A DNA stretch of 55,091 nt from Tanticharoenia sakaeratensis NBRC 103193 (GCF_000963885.1 NZ_BALE01000029.1:1-55091); one strand, 5' to 3'. Counted from the first letter of the stretch, positions 1-9,413 are shown. The notes: generated from the sequence alone by a model not told the origin. Program-made: numbers and translations.

Positions 1-49
1 GCTGGGTCAGGAACGGCAGGAGCACCGGCCAGATCTGGTTGATCGGCAT
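1..49 (-). CDS. Unidentified protein, N-terminus only (cut by window edge)
   Basis: An ATG at 49..47 on the minus strand opens a frame that runs off the left edge of the window; it begins MPINQIWPVLLPFLTQ. The start lies two bases past the TGA (53..51) of the small membrane protein upstream, so the two are probably translationally coupled. Sixteen residues are too few to name a family. The context suggests a prophage-derived gene, but that is inference. Confidence 0.4.
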   Translation of the reverse strand, partial: MPINQIWPVLLPFLTQ

Positions 50-50
50 G

Positions 51-466
51 TCATCGGAGCCCTCCGATGGCGCGGTTGACGGCGAACATGTTGACGCCGA
101 TCCAGCCTGCGGAGAGCAGGATCACCAGGTGCAGGCCGTATGAAAACAGGATCTGGTTCTCGGTGATCCACGCGTAGAAGAAGGCCGCCAGAAGGGCCGC
201 CGCGCAGTGTCGCCAGCGCGAGTCCGCCAGCAGCGTAACTATCTGGAAAGCGTCGCTTGCGGCCATGATGGCCTGCCAGATCCCGTTTGGCATCAGCGGC
301 GTCACCAGCGTCACCAGCGCGTGGACGGCAGCGCGTGCAGGTGCTCTGGCCGGGCCATCAGGGACACGGCCCCGAATGAGGCCAGCATCAGCCCGGACCA
401 GGCCTCGGCCCACCAGTGCTCGCGCCGGATCAGCGTACGGAGGAAATTGCGGGCGCGCCGGATCAT
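51..466 (-). pseudogene. Small membrane protein, probable prophage gene, apparent frameshift
   Basis: Two minus-strand frames seem to make one protein. The first starts at ATG 466..464 (MIRRARNFLRTLIRREHWW...) and hits TGA at 313..311. The second frame then continues with hydrophobic, well-formed sequence (LMPNGIWQAIMAAS...FFYAWI...LHLVILLSAGWIGVNMFAV) to the stop at 51. Joined, they give roughly 135 residues with two or three membrane segments and a basic N-terminus. A single-base slip near 311-325, next to the tandem GCTGGTGAC repeat, would explain the break. The product resembles the short membrane proteins of tailed-phage structural or lysis regions, but I cannot name a family. A real mutation and a sequencing error are equally compatible. 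Confidence 0.45.
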
Positions 467-903
467 GCCGGGCACCGCATCGGGTCGCCCATGGCGGCCT
501 CCAATAAAAACGCCGCCCGGGGAGGGGCGGCTGGGAGGTGGTTATAGGCGGCTGGCCGGATGCGGATGTTGACGAACAAATCGGGTAATATGTCCGTCCA
601 CGCCGAACTTAATGGTAATATAACGTTAAAAATTGCTTGATTCTGGTCATTAAGGTCGACAACATAGGTATAGACAAGCGTGAGGCCACCTATGAGTGAC
701 ATGACAACCGCGAGTGATGTGCCGAGAATCGTGGATAGTGCAGTTGAAGTCCGTCGATTCGAGGAGAATGCAAAAAATAAACGGTCTGATTTCGAGAAAT
801 CAGTGCAAAGTGCCTGCCTCACCAATTCCATCTCTGAGAGTGATGCGTTGGTGCTTCTGCTGATGTATCCGAAGTAAGCTCGTAGTTGCCTGGCGCTCGA
901 CAT
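463..903 (-). CDS. Doubtful ORF with one membrane segment
   Basis: A 146-codon minus-strand frame in an AT-richer patch. Its middle part (about residues 55-80, ...TSLAVVMSLIGGLTLVYTYVV...) would make one membrane helix. Its C-terminal 30 codons read straight through the intrinsic terminator at 504-531, which argues against the whole frame being a real gene. Its TGA (465..463) does overlap the ATG of the next frame as ATGA. A 65-codon plus-strand frame covers the same bases (680-877) and looks no better. I recognise no family; it could be a decayed prophage gene fused to noncoding sequence. Confidence 0.25.
   Translation of the reverse strand: MSSARQLRAYFGYISRSTNASLSEMELVRQALCTDFSKSDRLFFAFSSNRRTSTALSTILGTSLAVVMSLIGGLTLVYTYVVDLNDQNQAIFNVILPLSSAWTDILPDLFVNIRIRPAAYNHLPAAPPRAAFLLEAAMGDPMRCPA
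504..531 (-). terminator. Intrinsic terminator (minus strand)
   Basis: On the minus strand, GCCGCCC (531-525) and GGGCGGC (518-512) form a seven-pair GC stem with a six-base loop. It is followed by a T-rich run at 510-504 (GTTTTTATT). The stem precedes the start region of the small membrane gene by about 20 bases, so it should end transcription arriving from the 600-900 region. Confidence 0.75.
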
Positions 904-924
904 TTGGTCCGCGTCAATGGACGG

Positions 925-2037
925 TCAGGAGCTGGGAGTGAACTGTCCAGCAGGCAAATCTGTCGCTAACCGCTTCTCAGCGTCCGCAGAGCGCTCAAGG
1001 CGGCGATAAAGATCGTATTCCGGAGCCGCCAGCGTGCGGACACGATCCGAAAGGCTCTCGAACTCCGCAAGATCGCGCCTCTGTTCTTCCGGATTGAAGC
1101 TGTTGAGACGCGGCAATGGACCTTTGAGCGGTCTCACGCCCAGCATCTTGCGCATATGACGGATAAAAGTCTCGAGTTGAGGCGTGGTCATGATGATATT
1201 GCGGGGACAGTCTATGGCGGCGCGTGCGCGTATCTGAAATTCAGGGCTGTCGACGTCCATATCGATGCGCCGGGACGGTGCGCCCAGCATCAGAAGTTGC
1301 ATGTTGGCCTCCACCTTCGCATCCGGGTGCTCGAGAAATTCCGCAAGTGGAAGGTCCCGCATCAGCCTCATGGTCGGAGAAAAGGTGGATGGATCTTCTG
1401 CCCGGCGCCGTGCATGCAGGAACGCGGAACGAACCCGGGCGACAGGGTCGCGCAGGATGCAGGCAATCGTGGATTTCCGGTCGGACGCCTGTTCGAACGT
1501 GCTTCGAAAGACGTGGCCGCCGACGATGTCGTATTCGTGGGGGGCAGGCGGGTTGGCGCGGAATGCCTCATTGCTGTCGTAGTATATCTTCGCTTTCACC
1601 GGGCGTGTAATGGCATCCCACGCAGTCGTTCCTGCCGTTTTGGGAATGTGGACGAAATAGATCGTCCGTTTCGTCCGACGAAACGACCTCGGTTCCAGAT
1701 AATATCGGACCGGTCTGAAGTGCTTGAGATATGTCCGCCGTCGTAGGAAGGACGGAGACGGAAGATCGCGCGCGAGACAGACAAAGACGTCGTTCGCATA
1801 GATGAGTGTCCATTCCGCGCAGACGCGTGCCAGATCCTGCCGCGGCAGCGTGCCAAGACGCGCCTTGTGAAGCAGAAGGATGTTCGCGTCTGCAATGTCG
1901 ATCCGGTCTGCATATTGGCGCACCGTGCTTACGGGCGCTTCCGGCCAGGAGCCCGCCGGCAACAGGATGCGATCTGATGAGCGGAGCACGGGCAGGAGGG
2001 CATCCCATGCTTCATGCCATGCGCGGTCTTCCAGCAT
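925..2037 (-). CDS. Sulfotransferase-family protein
   Basis: A 370-residue protein of the PAPS-dependent sulfotransferase superfamily (sulfotransfer_2/3-like). The P-loop-like 5'-phosphosulfate loop is clear at about residues 129-138 (VHIPKTAGTT). A plausible 3'-phosphate loop follows at about 194-206 (CILRDPVARVRSAF), with the usual Arg and Ser. The first 110 residues are a variable N-terminal extension, and there is no signal peptide or membrane helix. Family members move sulfate from PAPS to a hydroxyl or amino group, often on glycans or lipids. Some bacterial members have only the fold, so the acceptor is unknown. The gene stands alone, between prophage-like debris and a noncoding stretch, which hints at horizontal acquisition. 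A GAGG lies just upstream of ATG 2037. Confidence 0.75.
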   Translation of the reverse strand: MLEDRAWHEAWDALLPVLRSSDRILLPAGSWPEAPVSTVRQYADRIDIADANILLLHKARLGTLPRQDLARVCAEWTLIYANDVFVCLARDLPSPSFLRRRTYLKHFRPVRYYLEPRSFRRTKRTIYFVHIPKTAGTTAWDAITRPVKAKIYYDSNEAFRANPPAPHEYDIVGGHVFRSTFEQASDRKSTIACILRDPVARVRSAFLHARRRAEDPSTFSPTMRLMRDLPLAEFLEHPDAKVEANMQLLMLGAPSRRIDMDVDSPEFQIRARAAIDCPRNIIMTTPQLETFIRHMRKMLGVRPLKGPLPRLNSFNPEEQRRDLAEFESLSDRVRTLAAPEYDLYRRLERSADAEKRLATDLPAGQFTPSS

Positions 2038-3223
2038 CCGGCCTCATACTCCGATCAACTTACCTTCAGGAGGTCCATTTAAGCAGACCTGACCGGTGCA
2101 GGGTAATTTGAGGTGGGCACCGGATTGAAACGATATGTGACGCGAATCTGTCGCGGTGGATGCTTTTGGACTGGAATGATAATCTTCTTCCGGAACGAGC
2201 TTACGCTGAGCCGTGCTCCCGTCATGCCCCTTCCCGACAGGGCGCCATTGGCAGTAACCCTCATGCACGGCAAGGAACCCACCCGCCCTGTAACGGGTCA
2301 GGGCACCAGCGATCTGGATGTGAGGAAAAGCTGGCAGACGGTTCAAAAGCGTATTGAAGTGCAGCCAGATGGACTTAGGGGCCCTTCTGGCAAATGAGGA
2401 CGCTGATTAATGCGGCCCAGTCATACGTCTCGCTGCTCCGGACGTGGCTCGTCGGCAGCCATTGAAAATCACCTGGTGCTTCATGCCGGACAGAGTGCTG
2501 TCTGCCACTAAGGCCGGACACGCTGCCGGTGAGCGTGTTGACGCGCCGGAATGGTGGTCTCGCTCCTGCCGAAAATGCATCCTTGCCGATGCGGCAAACG
2601 CATTTTGCAATTTTTTCAAAGCAGCGATCGAGAGTCGATCGAAAACGTAAGGCACGGAATTGGTGCAATATATGCCGACCCAATAAACCACCAATACATA
2701 AAGTGATATAACGGGGAAACGAATTGGCCAGCAGGCTTGCCGTCCCTGGCTCTGCATGATGGGGCGCCCTGCCGACAAGCGACGTGCCGATGTGACGCCA
2801 ACTGCACTCTGCGCCGTAACGCTGACGTAGGAAAAGCTGATCGCCCTGACCGAAAATCCAACGACACGATAAAAACAGAGGGCGACTTGGTTTTCGTCAT
2901 TCAGCGCAAGCAAAATATCGTGGGCTTCATGAAGGCCAGGACTCTGCCTGTCTCCCGCCCAGCTTTGCTTTTCGCCACCATAGAGGGCTGAATTCCGTTC
3001 GAGAAGGGAAGGGCAGGGCCGTCCAGTCACCGCCCGCGATCTGCTGACGGGCCACTCGCCACACCATCGAATGGCGGCCTCGTAAGCATCAGCCTGTGGC
3101 CAAAAAACAACATAACATATCGTAATATATGAGGAGCTATGCACAATTCCTTGCGAACATAAGTGCATATCAAGAATCACACTATGAATAAGTGTTATAT
3201 GATGCGTATGATGATTTTTATGA
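2038..3223. other. Long stretch without a convincing gene
   Basis: About 1.2 kb of lower-GC sequence. The frames present (for example 2113-2397 plus, 2407-3180 minus) have biased, Cys/Arg/Ser-rich composition and match no family I know. AT-rich pockets at about 2650-2710 and 3100-3220 could hold promoters for the TonB receptor. It is probably a decayed segment. Confidence 0.4.
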
Positions 3224-3280
3224 CGCCCCGAAAGAGTGAAACCCGTGCCCTGGCTCTGGCCGGAACCGGGCTTCGGGGCG
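3224..3280 (+). promoter_or_regulatory. Stem-forming leader upstream of the TonB receptor
   Basis: CGCCCCGAA (3224-3232) is perfectly complementary to TTCGGGGCG (3272-3280). The 39 bases between them are themselves GC-rich and can pair further (ACCCG with CGGGC-type matches). The structure ends 24 bases before the GTG start at 3305, so it would lie in the 5' untranslated RNA. It does not match a riboswitch consensus I know (cobalamin, SAM-II and SAH were considered). Confidence 0.35.
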
Positions 3281-3304
3281 TGAGGCCAGTTGAGGATTTT
3301 CTGA

Positions 3305-5533
3305 GTGACACCGATCGGACGACAGCACGGTAATAATGTCTCGGCAGTGGAGCGCCGAACGAAAAAGGCAGCCCGCGCATGGCGGCTGGCGATGCTGGGT
3401 TTCTGCGTCGATCAGGCTTGTGCCCAATCGGTTTCGGGCCAGGGCAAGGCGCCTGTTCGCCATCATCCCGTCGCATCCGCTGCAAGCCCTGGATCGAAGC
3501 CGCATCCGGTGTCGCGTCCCGAAGTCATCAGTGTATCCGCACGCAGGCGCTCGGCCGCCGATGTCGCCCGACACGCGCTTGATAGCGTGCCGGGCGGCGT
3601 GAGTGTCATCGACGCGAAGCAGGTTCTGAAGGGTCGTAATTTCACCAATGCCGATGCGCTGGCGTTCCAGCCCGGCGTGTTTGCCCAGAGTTCGGGCGGC
3701 GGGGATGGGCTTCGGTTGTCCATCCGTGGATCGGGTATCCAGACAGGGACGAATTATTTCCGGTCCGGCATCCTGATGATGTTCGATGGTCTGCCGGTCA
3801 CGACGCCGGCCGGCACGCCTTACGAACTCTTCGAGCCGCTGGGACTGCGTTACACGGAAGTGTTGCGGGGAGCGAATTCGTTTGATTATGGCGGCCTGCA
3901 ACTTGGAGGCGCGATCAATTATGTCTCGCAGACGGGTTATGACGCGAGCCCGTTCGAGGTCCGTGCGGAGGCTGGCAGCTTTGGCTACAACAAGCAGCAG
4001 GTCAGCTCCGGGCAGGTGCTCGGCAAGTCCGACTATTATGTCAGCATCACGAAATCCTATCGCGGCGGCTATCAGCAGCAGACGGCGGCCAGCAGTTTCG
4101 GTGTCGAGGCGAATTACGGCTATCGCTTCACGGACAACATCTCGACGCGGATCTATTTCCGCTATCGTCAGACAGAAAATGGCTATCCCGGCTATCTGAC
4201 GCGGGACCAGATCCTGTCCAATCCGAAACAGGCGCAGTCCACCTACGTTACGTTGCAATCGAAGCGCATCCAGCCCGGCACCAAATGGTATGGTGACATG
4301 ACGACGATCCGCATCGACGATCGCTCGAAGGTCGAGGTCGGTTTCGATTATCAGGACGCGCCGATCGATATCGAGACAGGAACCACATCCGCAGCCTGGG
4401 GCTACAAGACCGTCGCGGGTGTTCTGCGCTACAAGCGCGACGATACCCTTTGGGGCCATGCAAGTCAGACGACGTTCGGCCTCGATACCTATACCGACCT
4501 GGAGGCGTGGACGACGAACCGTACGCGCGTCGGCACAGGTTCGTTCGCCGGAGTGCCGACCGGCACCATCGTGCGGCACACGAGCTATGGCGGCACGGAC
4601 AACTACTTCCACATCAGCAATAATTTCGAGGCGTTCCACGGGTTCTGGATCACGGCCGCGGGGGCGCTCGACTTCATCCAGCGATCGACCAATGTCTGGT
4701 ATCCGACACAGAGCGGGACCGGCACATCGTCGGTCAATTTCACGCCGCGCGCCGGATTCCGGTATGTCGTGACGCCACACGTCACCCTCTACGGCAATGT
4801 CAGCCGCAGCATCCAGCCGCCGAACGACTGGCAGCTGCTGTCCGGCAATGTCTATACGAGCGGCCTGGCGAGCGGGCTGAATTCAAGCGGCGTGGACCTC
4901 AAGAACCAGACGGCGACCACGTTCGAGGTCGGCACGCGCGGGGACCTGCTGCGCAATCACTGGAGCCTGAGCTACTACCATTCCGCCGTTCATAACGAGC
5001 TTCTGTCCGTCATGACGCCGCTCTCCCAGCTCTATGGAAACGCGACCTATTCGAACGCGTCGCCCACGACCCATCAGGGCGTGGAAGCCTCCCTGGATAC
5101 GGATCTGGTCAAGTGGACCGGCGGAGCCTTGGGTCTTCGGCAGGCGTATACGTATCAGGATTTCCGCTTCAATCACGACGCGGTCTTCGGCAACAACAAG
5201 CTGCCTGGCATTCCCGCGCATTTCTATCAGGGCGAGATTCATCTGGACCTGAAAAACGGTTTCTATGCCGCTTTCAATGCACAGGTGTCATCCAAGGTTT
5301 CAGGCGCCTACGACAATACGTATTACGCGCCGTCCTATCACATCTTCAACGCCAACATGGGTTATCAGTGGCCGAAGAAACATCGTCAGGTGTTCATCTC
5401 GTTCAACAATTTGGCCAACAAGCATTATGCGTCGATCGTGGTACCCGGCTACAAGGCGGCCGGACAGCAACTGGCAGTCATGCAGCCTGGAGACGGCTTC
5501 GGCGTCTTTGCGGGACTGTCGATCGGACTGTAA
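3305..5533 (+). CDS. TonB-dependent outer-membrane receptor
   Basis: A 742-residue TonB-dependent receptor. A short basic/hydrophobic leader (about residues 18-41, ending in Ala-Gln) precedes a TonB-box-like segment (PEVISVSA, about 72-79). The plug domain follows (VPGGVSVIDAKQ... then LRLSIRGSGIQ...GILMMFDGLPV...LRGANSFDYG). The rest is aromatic-rich beta strands ending in a classical C-terminus (FGVFAGLSIGL, with the final Leu after alternating hydrophobics). The protein imports a scarce ligand across the outer membrane using ExbBD-TonB energy. The plug resembles the FecA/ferric-citrate-like class, but the adjacent ABC importer and FMN monooxygenases suggest an organosulfur ligand instead. 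The first start is GTG at 3305. The gene ends in a strong terminator and faces the ABC operon. Confidence 0.9.
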   Translation: MTPIGRQHGNNVSAVERRTKKAARAWRLAMLGFCVDQACAQSVSGQGKAPVRHHPVASAASPGSKPHPVSRPEVISVSARRRSAADVARHALDSVPGGVSVIDAKQVLKGRNFTNADALAFQPGVFAQSSGGGDGLRLSIRGSGIQTGTNYFRSGILMMFDGLPVTTPAGTPYELFEPLGLRYTEVLRGANSFDYGGLQLGGAINYVSQTGYDASPFEVRAEAGSFGYNKQQVSSGQVLGKSDYYVSITKSYRGGYQQQTAASSFGVEANYGYRFTDNISTRIYFRYRQTENGYPGYLTRDQILSNPKQAQSTYVTLQSKRIQPGTKWYGDMTTIRIDDRSKVEVGFDYQDAPIDIETGTTSAAWGYKTVAGVLRYKRDDTLWGHASQTTFGLDTYTDLEAWTTNRTRVGTGSFAGVPTGTIVRHTSYGGTDNYFHISNNFEAFHGFWITAAGALDFIQRSTNVWYPTQSGTGTSSVNFTPRAGFRYVVTPHVTLYGNVSRSIQPPNDWQLLSGNVYTSGLASGLNSSGVDLKNQTATTFEVGTRGDLLRNHWSLSYYHSAVHNELLSVMTPLSQLYGNATYSNASPTTHQGVEASLDTDLVKWTGGALGLRQAYTYQDFRFNHDAVFGNNKLPGIPAHFYQGEIHLDLKNGFYAAFNAQVSSKVSGAYDNTYYAPSYHIFNANMGYQWPKKHRQVFISFNNLANKHYASIVVPGYKAAGQQLAVMQPGDGFGVFAGLSIGL

Positions 5534-5559
5534 GCGCCGATCAGACGCACCGGAACAAA

Positions 5560-5591
5560 GGGTCACACGTCGCAGCGTGACCCTTTTTTTT
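5560..5591 (+). terminator. Intrinsic terminator after TonB receptor
   Basis: GGGTCAC (5560-5566) pairs with GTGACCC (5577-5583) and is followed directly by eight T residues (5584-5591). This is a textbook rho-independent terminator 27 bases after the TonB receptor stop codon. Confidence 0.9.
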
Positions 5592-5968
5592 GCGTCCGCC
5601 ACGATCATGAAAACCCTGATGTCTTCACGACAGATGCGATGTGCCCTGTTCGCACGAATCCGGCCCGGCGCGGGACACATGATGGATTTCAAACAGCAGG
5701 TTCCGAAGACAGACGCCGGATAAAGTTGCTGCATCGACTGGCAGGCAGGGCTTGACCTTTCGGTGGCGAAGAGCGTTTCCTGACAGATCTATTCAAGCCA
5801 TTCCGAATGGCGCAGTTCCCTGTTGGGACCATCCGGTTTTACATAAGAGATGCGGGGACTGACCGAACAAAGGCAGCCTTCAGGCGCTTCTGTCGGGTCA
5901 TCATGCTCAGGCCTGCACATCATCTCTCCCAAAGGGAAGAAGGTTCAGTGCGCTTCGGGCATTCTCAG
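5592..5968. other. Noncoding stretch between convergent units
   Basis: This lies between the TonB receptor terminator and the 3' end of the ABC ATPase gene. No credible gene, RNA or repeat was seen. Confidence 0.5.
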
Positions 5969-7624
5969 TCAGATCGCGCGAGTTTCCACAATGTGGTGGC
6001 TGTCAGCCGGTGCCGACAAGGCATGCGCTGCTTCCAACAGGGCGCGGGTGAACGGATGACTTGGCGTTCGGAGCACGATTTCAGCCGGTCCCTGCTCGAC
6101 GATGCGGCCTGCCTGCATGACGGCAACGTCGTCGCACATCCTTCGAATGACGCCCATGTCGTGCGAAATCAAAAGATAGGCAATGCCGAGTTCACGTTGC
6201 AGCGCATCCAGAAGGTCCAGGATCTGCGCCTGCACCGACAGATCCAGCGCCGAGACCGGTTCGTCGCATACGATCACCGAAGGGTCGGAGGCGATCGCGC
6301 GTGCGATGGCGACGCGCTGACGCTGGCCGCCGGACAATGTGCGCGGCCGCCGGCCGGCGATTGCCGCCGACAGGCGCACGTGGTCGAGCAGAGCGGTAAC
6401 TGTCTCGCCTGTGACCGGTCTGCCGGCTGCCTCCACTGCATCGGCAAGGATGTCGTGAACTGTCCAGCGCGGATCGAACGAGCCCAGCGGGTCCTGATAG
6501 ATCATTGCCATATGACGGCGCAGGGGGCGACGTGACCGCTCGGTGATGCTGCGTTCGGGGCCGTTCCAGGCCTGCCCCTTGAATATGACCGACCCTTGAT
6601 CAGGCCGCATGAGGCCAGTGATGATCCGTGACGTCGTCGTCTTGCCCGAGCCGGATTCTCCGATCAGGCCCAGAGTCCGGCCCGGATGCAGATCGAGGCT
6701 GACCGACGATACCAGATCACGCAGCATGCCATCGGGGCCGGGACGGCGGACCGAGAGGTTGCGCGCGGAGAGAAGTGGCGATGCAGTCCGGGCGGGCTGG
6801 ATCGCCCGCGCCGGACGGCGCAGCGGGTCGGCCTCCAGCAATGCGCGGGTGTAAGGGTGTGAAGGGGCGTTGAGCAGTCGTGCGGCGTTGCCCTGTTCGA
6901 CGACGTTGCCATGTTGCAGCACGAGAATATGATCGGCGAGGCGTGCGACAAAGCCGAGATCGTGGCTGATGAGAAGAATGCCGATCCCGTTTCTGCGCAA
7001 TGTCAGCAGGCGGTCGAGGACTTGCGTCTGCACGGTCGGATCAAGAGCTGTCGTGGGTTCGTCCGCGATGAGAAGCGGCGGCGACAGGGCGAGCGCATTG
7101 GCGATCAGTGCACGCTGGCGCTGGCCGCCGGAAAGCTCATGCGGCCGTTGGCGCGCACGCAGCGCGGGATCGGGCATGCCGGCCTCTTTAAGCAGGTCAT
7201 GGACCCGTTGTATGCGGCTCCGGCGATTTCCCCAGCGGTGCGCGGACAGGGCCTCGGCGATCTCCTGACCGATGGTGCGCAACGGGTCGAGTGCCACCAG
7301 CGCATCCTGCAGCACCATGCCGATTTCCCGGCCGCGCAGCGAACGCCAGTCCGATGGCGCCAGATTCAGCAGGTTCCGCGTGCCGAGCGTAAGCCGGCGG
7401 GCCGAGATCCCGGCATTCGCACCGGCTAGTCCGATCAGACTGCGGGCTGTCACGCTTTTTCCGGATCCGGACTCGCCGACCAGCGCCACGACCTGCCCGG
7501 GACGCAGCGTGAAGGAAATGTCCCGGGCGACGGTATGGAGGCCTTGCGGCGTCGGAAACGCAACCGAAAGACCGTCGACGTGAAGAACCGCATCCTGGCG
7601 GCCGATGTCTGAAATGGCGTTCAT
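5969..7624 (-). CDS. Dipeptide-type ABC importer ATPase, two fused nucleotide-binding domains
   Basis: A 551-residue protein with two complete ABC ATPase domains in tandem, as in GsiA/DppDF fusions. Walker A motifs GESGSGKS lie at about residues 50-57 and 322-329. ABC signatures (L)SGGQRQR lie at about 164-171 and 430-437. Both Walker B segments (LLIADEPTTALD and VIVCDEPVSALD) and switch histidines (ISHD) are intact. It powers the inner-membrane importer made by the next genes upstream. The start is ATG 7624..7622, overlapping the TGA of the permease as ATGA; a longer frame upstream only shadows the permease. It is the last gene of the minus-strand transport operon. A glutathione, nickel or oligopeptide substrate is possible by family alone. 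Confidence 0.92.
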   Translation of the reverse strand: MNAISDIGRQDAVLHVDGLSVAFPTPQGLHTVARDISFTLRPGQVVALVGESGSGKSVTARSLIGLAGANAGISARRLTLGTRNLLNLAPSDWRSLRGREIGMVLQDALVALDPLRTIGQEIAEALSAHRWGNRRSRIQRVHDLLKEAGMPDPALRARQRPHELSGGQRQRALIANALALSPPLLIADEPTTALDPTVQTQVLDRLLTLRRNGIGILLISHDLGFVARLADHILVLQHGNVVEQGNAARLLNAPSHPYTRALLEADPLRRPARAIQPARTASPLLSARNLSVRRPGPDGMLRDLVSSVSLDLHPGRTLGLIGESGSGKTTTSRIITGLMRPDQGSVIFKGQAWNGPERSITERSRRPLRRHMAMIYQDPLGSFDPRWTVHDILADAVEAAGRPVTGETVTALLDHVRLSAAIAGRRPRTLSGGQRQRVAIARAIASDPSVIVCDEPVSALDLSVQAQILDLLDALQRELGIAYLLISHDMGVIRRMCDDVAVMQAGRIVEQGPAEIVLRTPSHPFTRALLEAAHALSAPADSHHIVETRAI

Positions 7625-8451
7625 GATGCACCTGCGTCCATGCGAAGCTGGATGGCCCGGCCGACGACGGTGGTCGCCAGCATCGTCAATACGATGGCAA
7701 GACCCGGGAACAGTGTCATCCACCAGGCCTCGGCAATGTAATCGCGCCCCATGGAGAGCATCGTCCCCCATTCGGCCGCGGGCGGTGGGGCACCCAGACC
7801 CAGAAAGGAAAGGGACGCCGACCAGACCACCATCTGGCCCACACCCATGGTTGCGAGCACGACAAGCGGACGAACCGCATTGGGCAGGATATGTCGGCGG
7901 ATGATCTTGAACGGACTATGGCCCAGTGCGCGGGCTGCCTCGACATAAGGCGCATCGCGCACCGCGAGCACCTGCCCGAACACGAGGCGCGTATAGCCCG
8001 CGGCAGACCCGATTCCGACGGCAATCACCAGCGGTACGATGCCGCTCCCGAGTGTGGCGCTGCATAAAAGTGCAAGAACCAGGACGGGAAATGCGAACAT
8101 CACGTCGATCAGCCACCGTATGCCGCGCTCCGCCATACGGCCGCCCAGGCCCCCGATCAGAGCAAGCGTCGTTGCAATCAGCAGGGCCAGGGCGATGGCG
8201 CTCACGCCAAGCAGGAGCGACTGGCGGGCGCCATAGATCAGGCGCGTAAGAATATCGCGACCGGATTCATCGGTGCCGAACAGGTGATGCAACGAAGGAG
8301 GGGCGAATGCGGCCCTCGGGGCAATGGCCATCGGATCGGTCTGCGTCAGCACCTGCGGTGCAATCACGGCGACGAGCAGGATCGCAAGATAGAATGCCGC
8401 CAGCGCCGGCCCTGTCTCGCGAAGCGCAATTGCGCGTTTCAGCCGGGTCAT
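7621..8451 (-). CDS. ABC importer permease, DppC family
   Basis: A 276-residue inner-membrane permease. The N-terminal helix and periplasmic segment (about residues 15-60, with HHLFGTDESGRDILTRLIYGARQSL) are diagnostic of the DppC/OppC group. About five further helices follow. The cytoplasmic coupling loop that docks on the ATPase is visible near residues 190-215 (YVEAARALGHSPFKIIRRHILPN). The start ATG 8451..8449 overlaps the TGA of the preceding permease as ATGA, so the much longer upstream frame is not needed. It should form a heterodimeric channel with the DppB-like partner. Confidence 0.92.
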   Translation of the reverse strand: MTRLKRAIALRETGPALAAFYLAILLVAVIAPQVLTQTDPMAIAPRAAFAPPSLHHLFGTDESGRDILTRLIYGARQSLLLGVSAIALALLIATTLALIGGLGGRMAERGIRWLIDVMFAFPVLVLALLCSATLGSGIVPLVIAVGIGSAAGYTRLVFGQVLAVRDAPYVEAARALGHSPFKIIRRHILPNAVRPLVVLATMGVGQMVVWSASLSFLGLGAPPPAAEWGTMLSMGRDYIAEAWWMTLFPGLAIVLTMLATTVVGRAIQLRMDAGAS

Positions 8452-9413
8452 GAGCGTGTCGCTTTCAGGCGGGGATCGACGACGACGTACAGCGCATCCG
8501 TCGCGATCCCGGCCAGGATATAAACCAGGGCAATGAACAGGATGATGCCCGAGACGAGCGGCATGTCGTGCGTCATGACGGCGAGAAACAATTCCCGGCC
8601 GATGCCGCGCCGCGAGAAGATCATTTCGATGACCACGCCATTGCCGACCAGTGCGCCCACAGCCCAGGCCGACAGACTGATGCCGGGCAGGAGCGCATGA
8701 CGCAGCGCATGACGCAGACGGATCAGCCATTCCGGCGTGCCACGGGCGCGCGCCGTCAGGATGAATGGCTCATGCAGCGCAAGGTCGAAGGAATCCCGCA
8801 TGACGCGTGCGAGAAATCCCCCGAGTGGAATGGCCAGCGACAGCGTTGGCAGGACAAGCGAACGCAGTCCCCGGTTTCCCGCTGGCGGAAAGATCTGCAA
8901 TTCGAATCCCAGAGCCCACAACAGCAGGATCGCCAGCCAGAATTGGGGCAGGCCCGCGAAGAACGTCTCCGTCGTGCGCGCGAATGCAGTCGTCCGACGA
9001 CCTACCGCGAACACGATCGACAGGACCGCCAGCAACCACGCCGTGAGAAGAGCGGATGCCATGAGGGCGAGTGTCGCTGGGCCCTGGGCGCGCAGGACGT
9101 CGGCCACGGGCATGTGTTGCGAGAACGACTGGCCGAGATTGCCCGATGCCAGACGGGCGATGTACAGCCCGAACTGCACGCTGATCGGTCGGTCGAGCCC
9201 ATATTCGTGCCGCGCCGCCGCGATGGTTTCAGGCGATGGCGTCTGTGTGCCGCCGCCCAGGATGGCCGTGACCGGATCGCCCGGCGTCAGATGCAGGGCT
9301 GCAAAAGCCAGACTGGCCGCAGCCAGCAGGACGAGCACGGCGTTGGCAAGCCGGCGTGCGATTTTTCGGGCGATCAGCCCGAACGGCCATGTGCGTCGGG
9401 AAAGCGCAGTCAT
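8448..9413 (-). CDS. ABC importer permease, DppB family
   Basis: A 321-residue inner-membrane permease of the DppB/OppB group. The family's N-terminal helix is followed by the hallmark segment LTPGDPVTAILGG and a periplasmic domain with YGLDRPISVQFGLYIARLASGNLGQSF. About five more helices follow, and the coupling loop reads FILTARARGTPEWLIRLRHALRHALLP. The chosen ATG (9413..9411) overlaps the TGA of the substrate-binding gene as ATGA. A second in-frame ATG four codons upstream (9425) is the alternative. It pairs with the DppC-like protein encoded next. Confidence 0.92.
   Translation of the reverse strand: MTALSRRTWPFGLIARKIARRLANAVLVLLAAASLAFAALHLTPGDPVTAILGGGTQTPSPETIAAARHEYGLDRPISVQFGLYIARLASGNLGQSFSQHMPVADVLRAQGPATLALMASALLTAWLLAVLSIVFAVGRRTTAFARTTETFFAGLPQFWLAILLLWALGFELQIFPPAGNRGLRSLVLPTLSLAIPLGGFLARVMRDSFDLALHEPFILTARARGTPEWLIRLRHALRHALLPGISLSAWAVGALVGNGVVIEMIFSRRGIGRELFLAVMTHDMPLVSGIILFIALVYILAGIATDALYVVVDPRLKATRS

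Noticed and set aside
2113-2397. 94-codon plus-strand frame
   Set aside because: No family resemblance, and it is overlapped by equally long minus-strand frames.
2407-3180. 257-codon minus-strand frame
   Set aside because: Composition is biased (Ser/Arg/Cys rich), no motif or family is recognisable, and there is no start signal. It is probably an open frame by chance in decayed sequence.
3218-4780. 520-codon minus-strand frame opposite the TonB receptor
   Set aside because: It is a shadow of the GC-rich receptor gene, whose plus-strand protein has clear domains.
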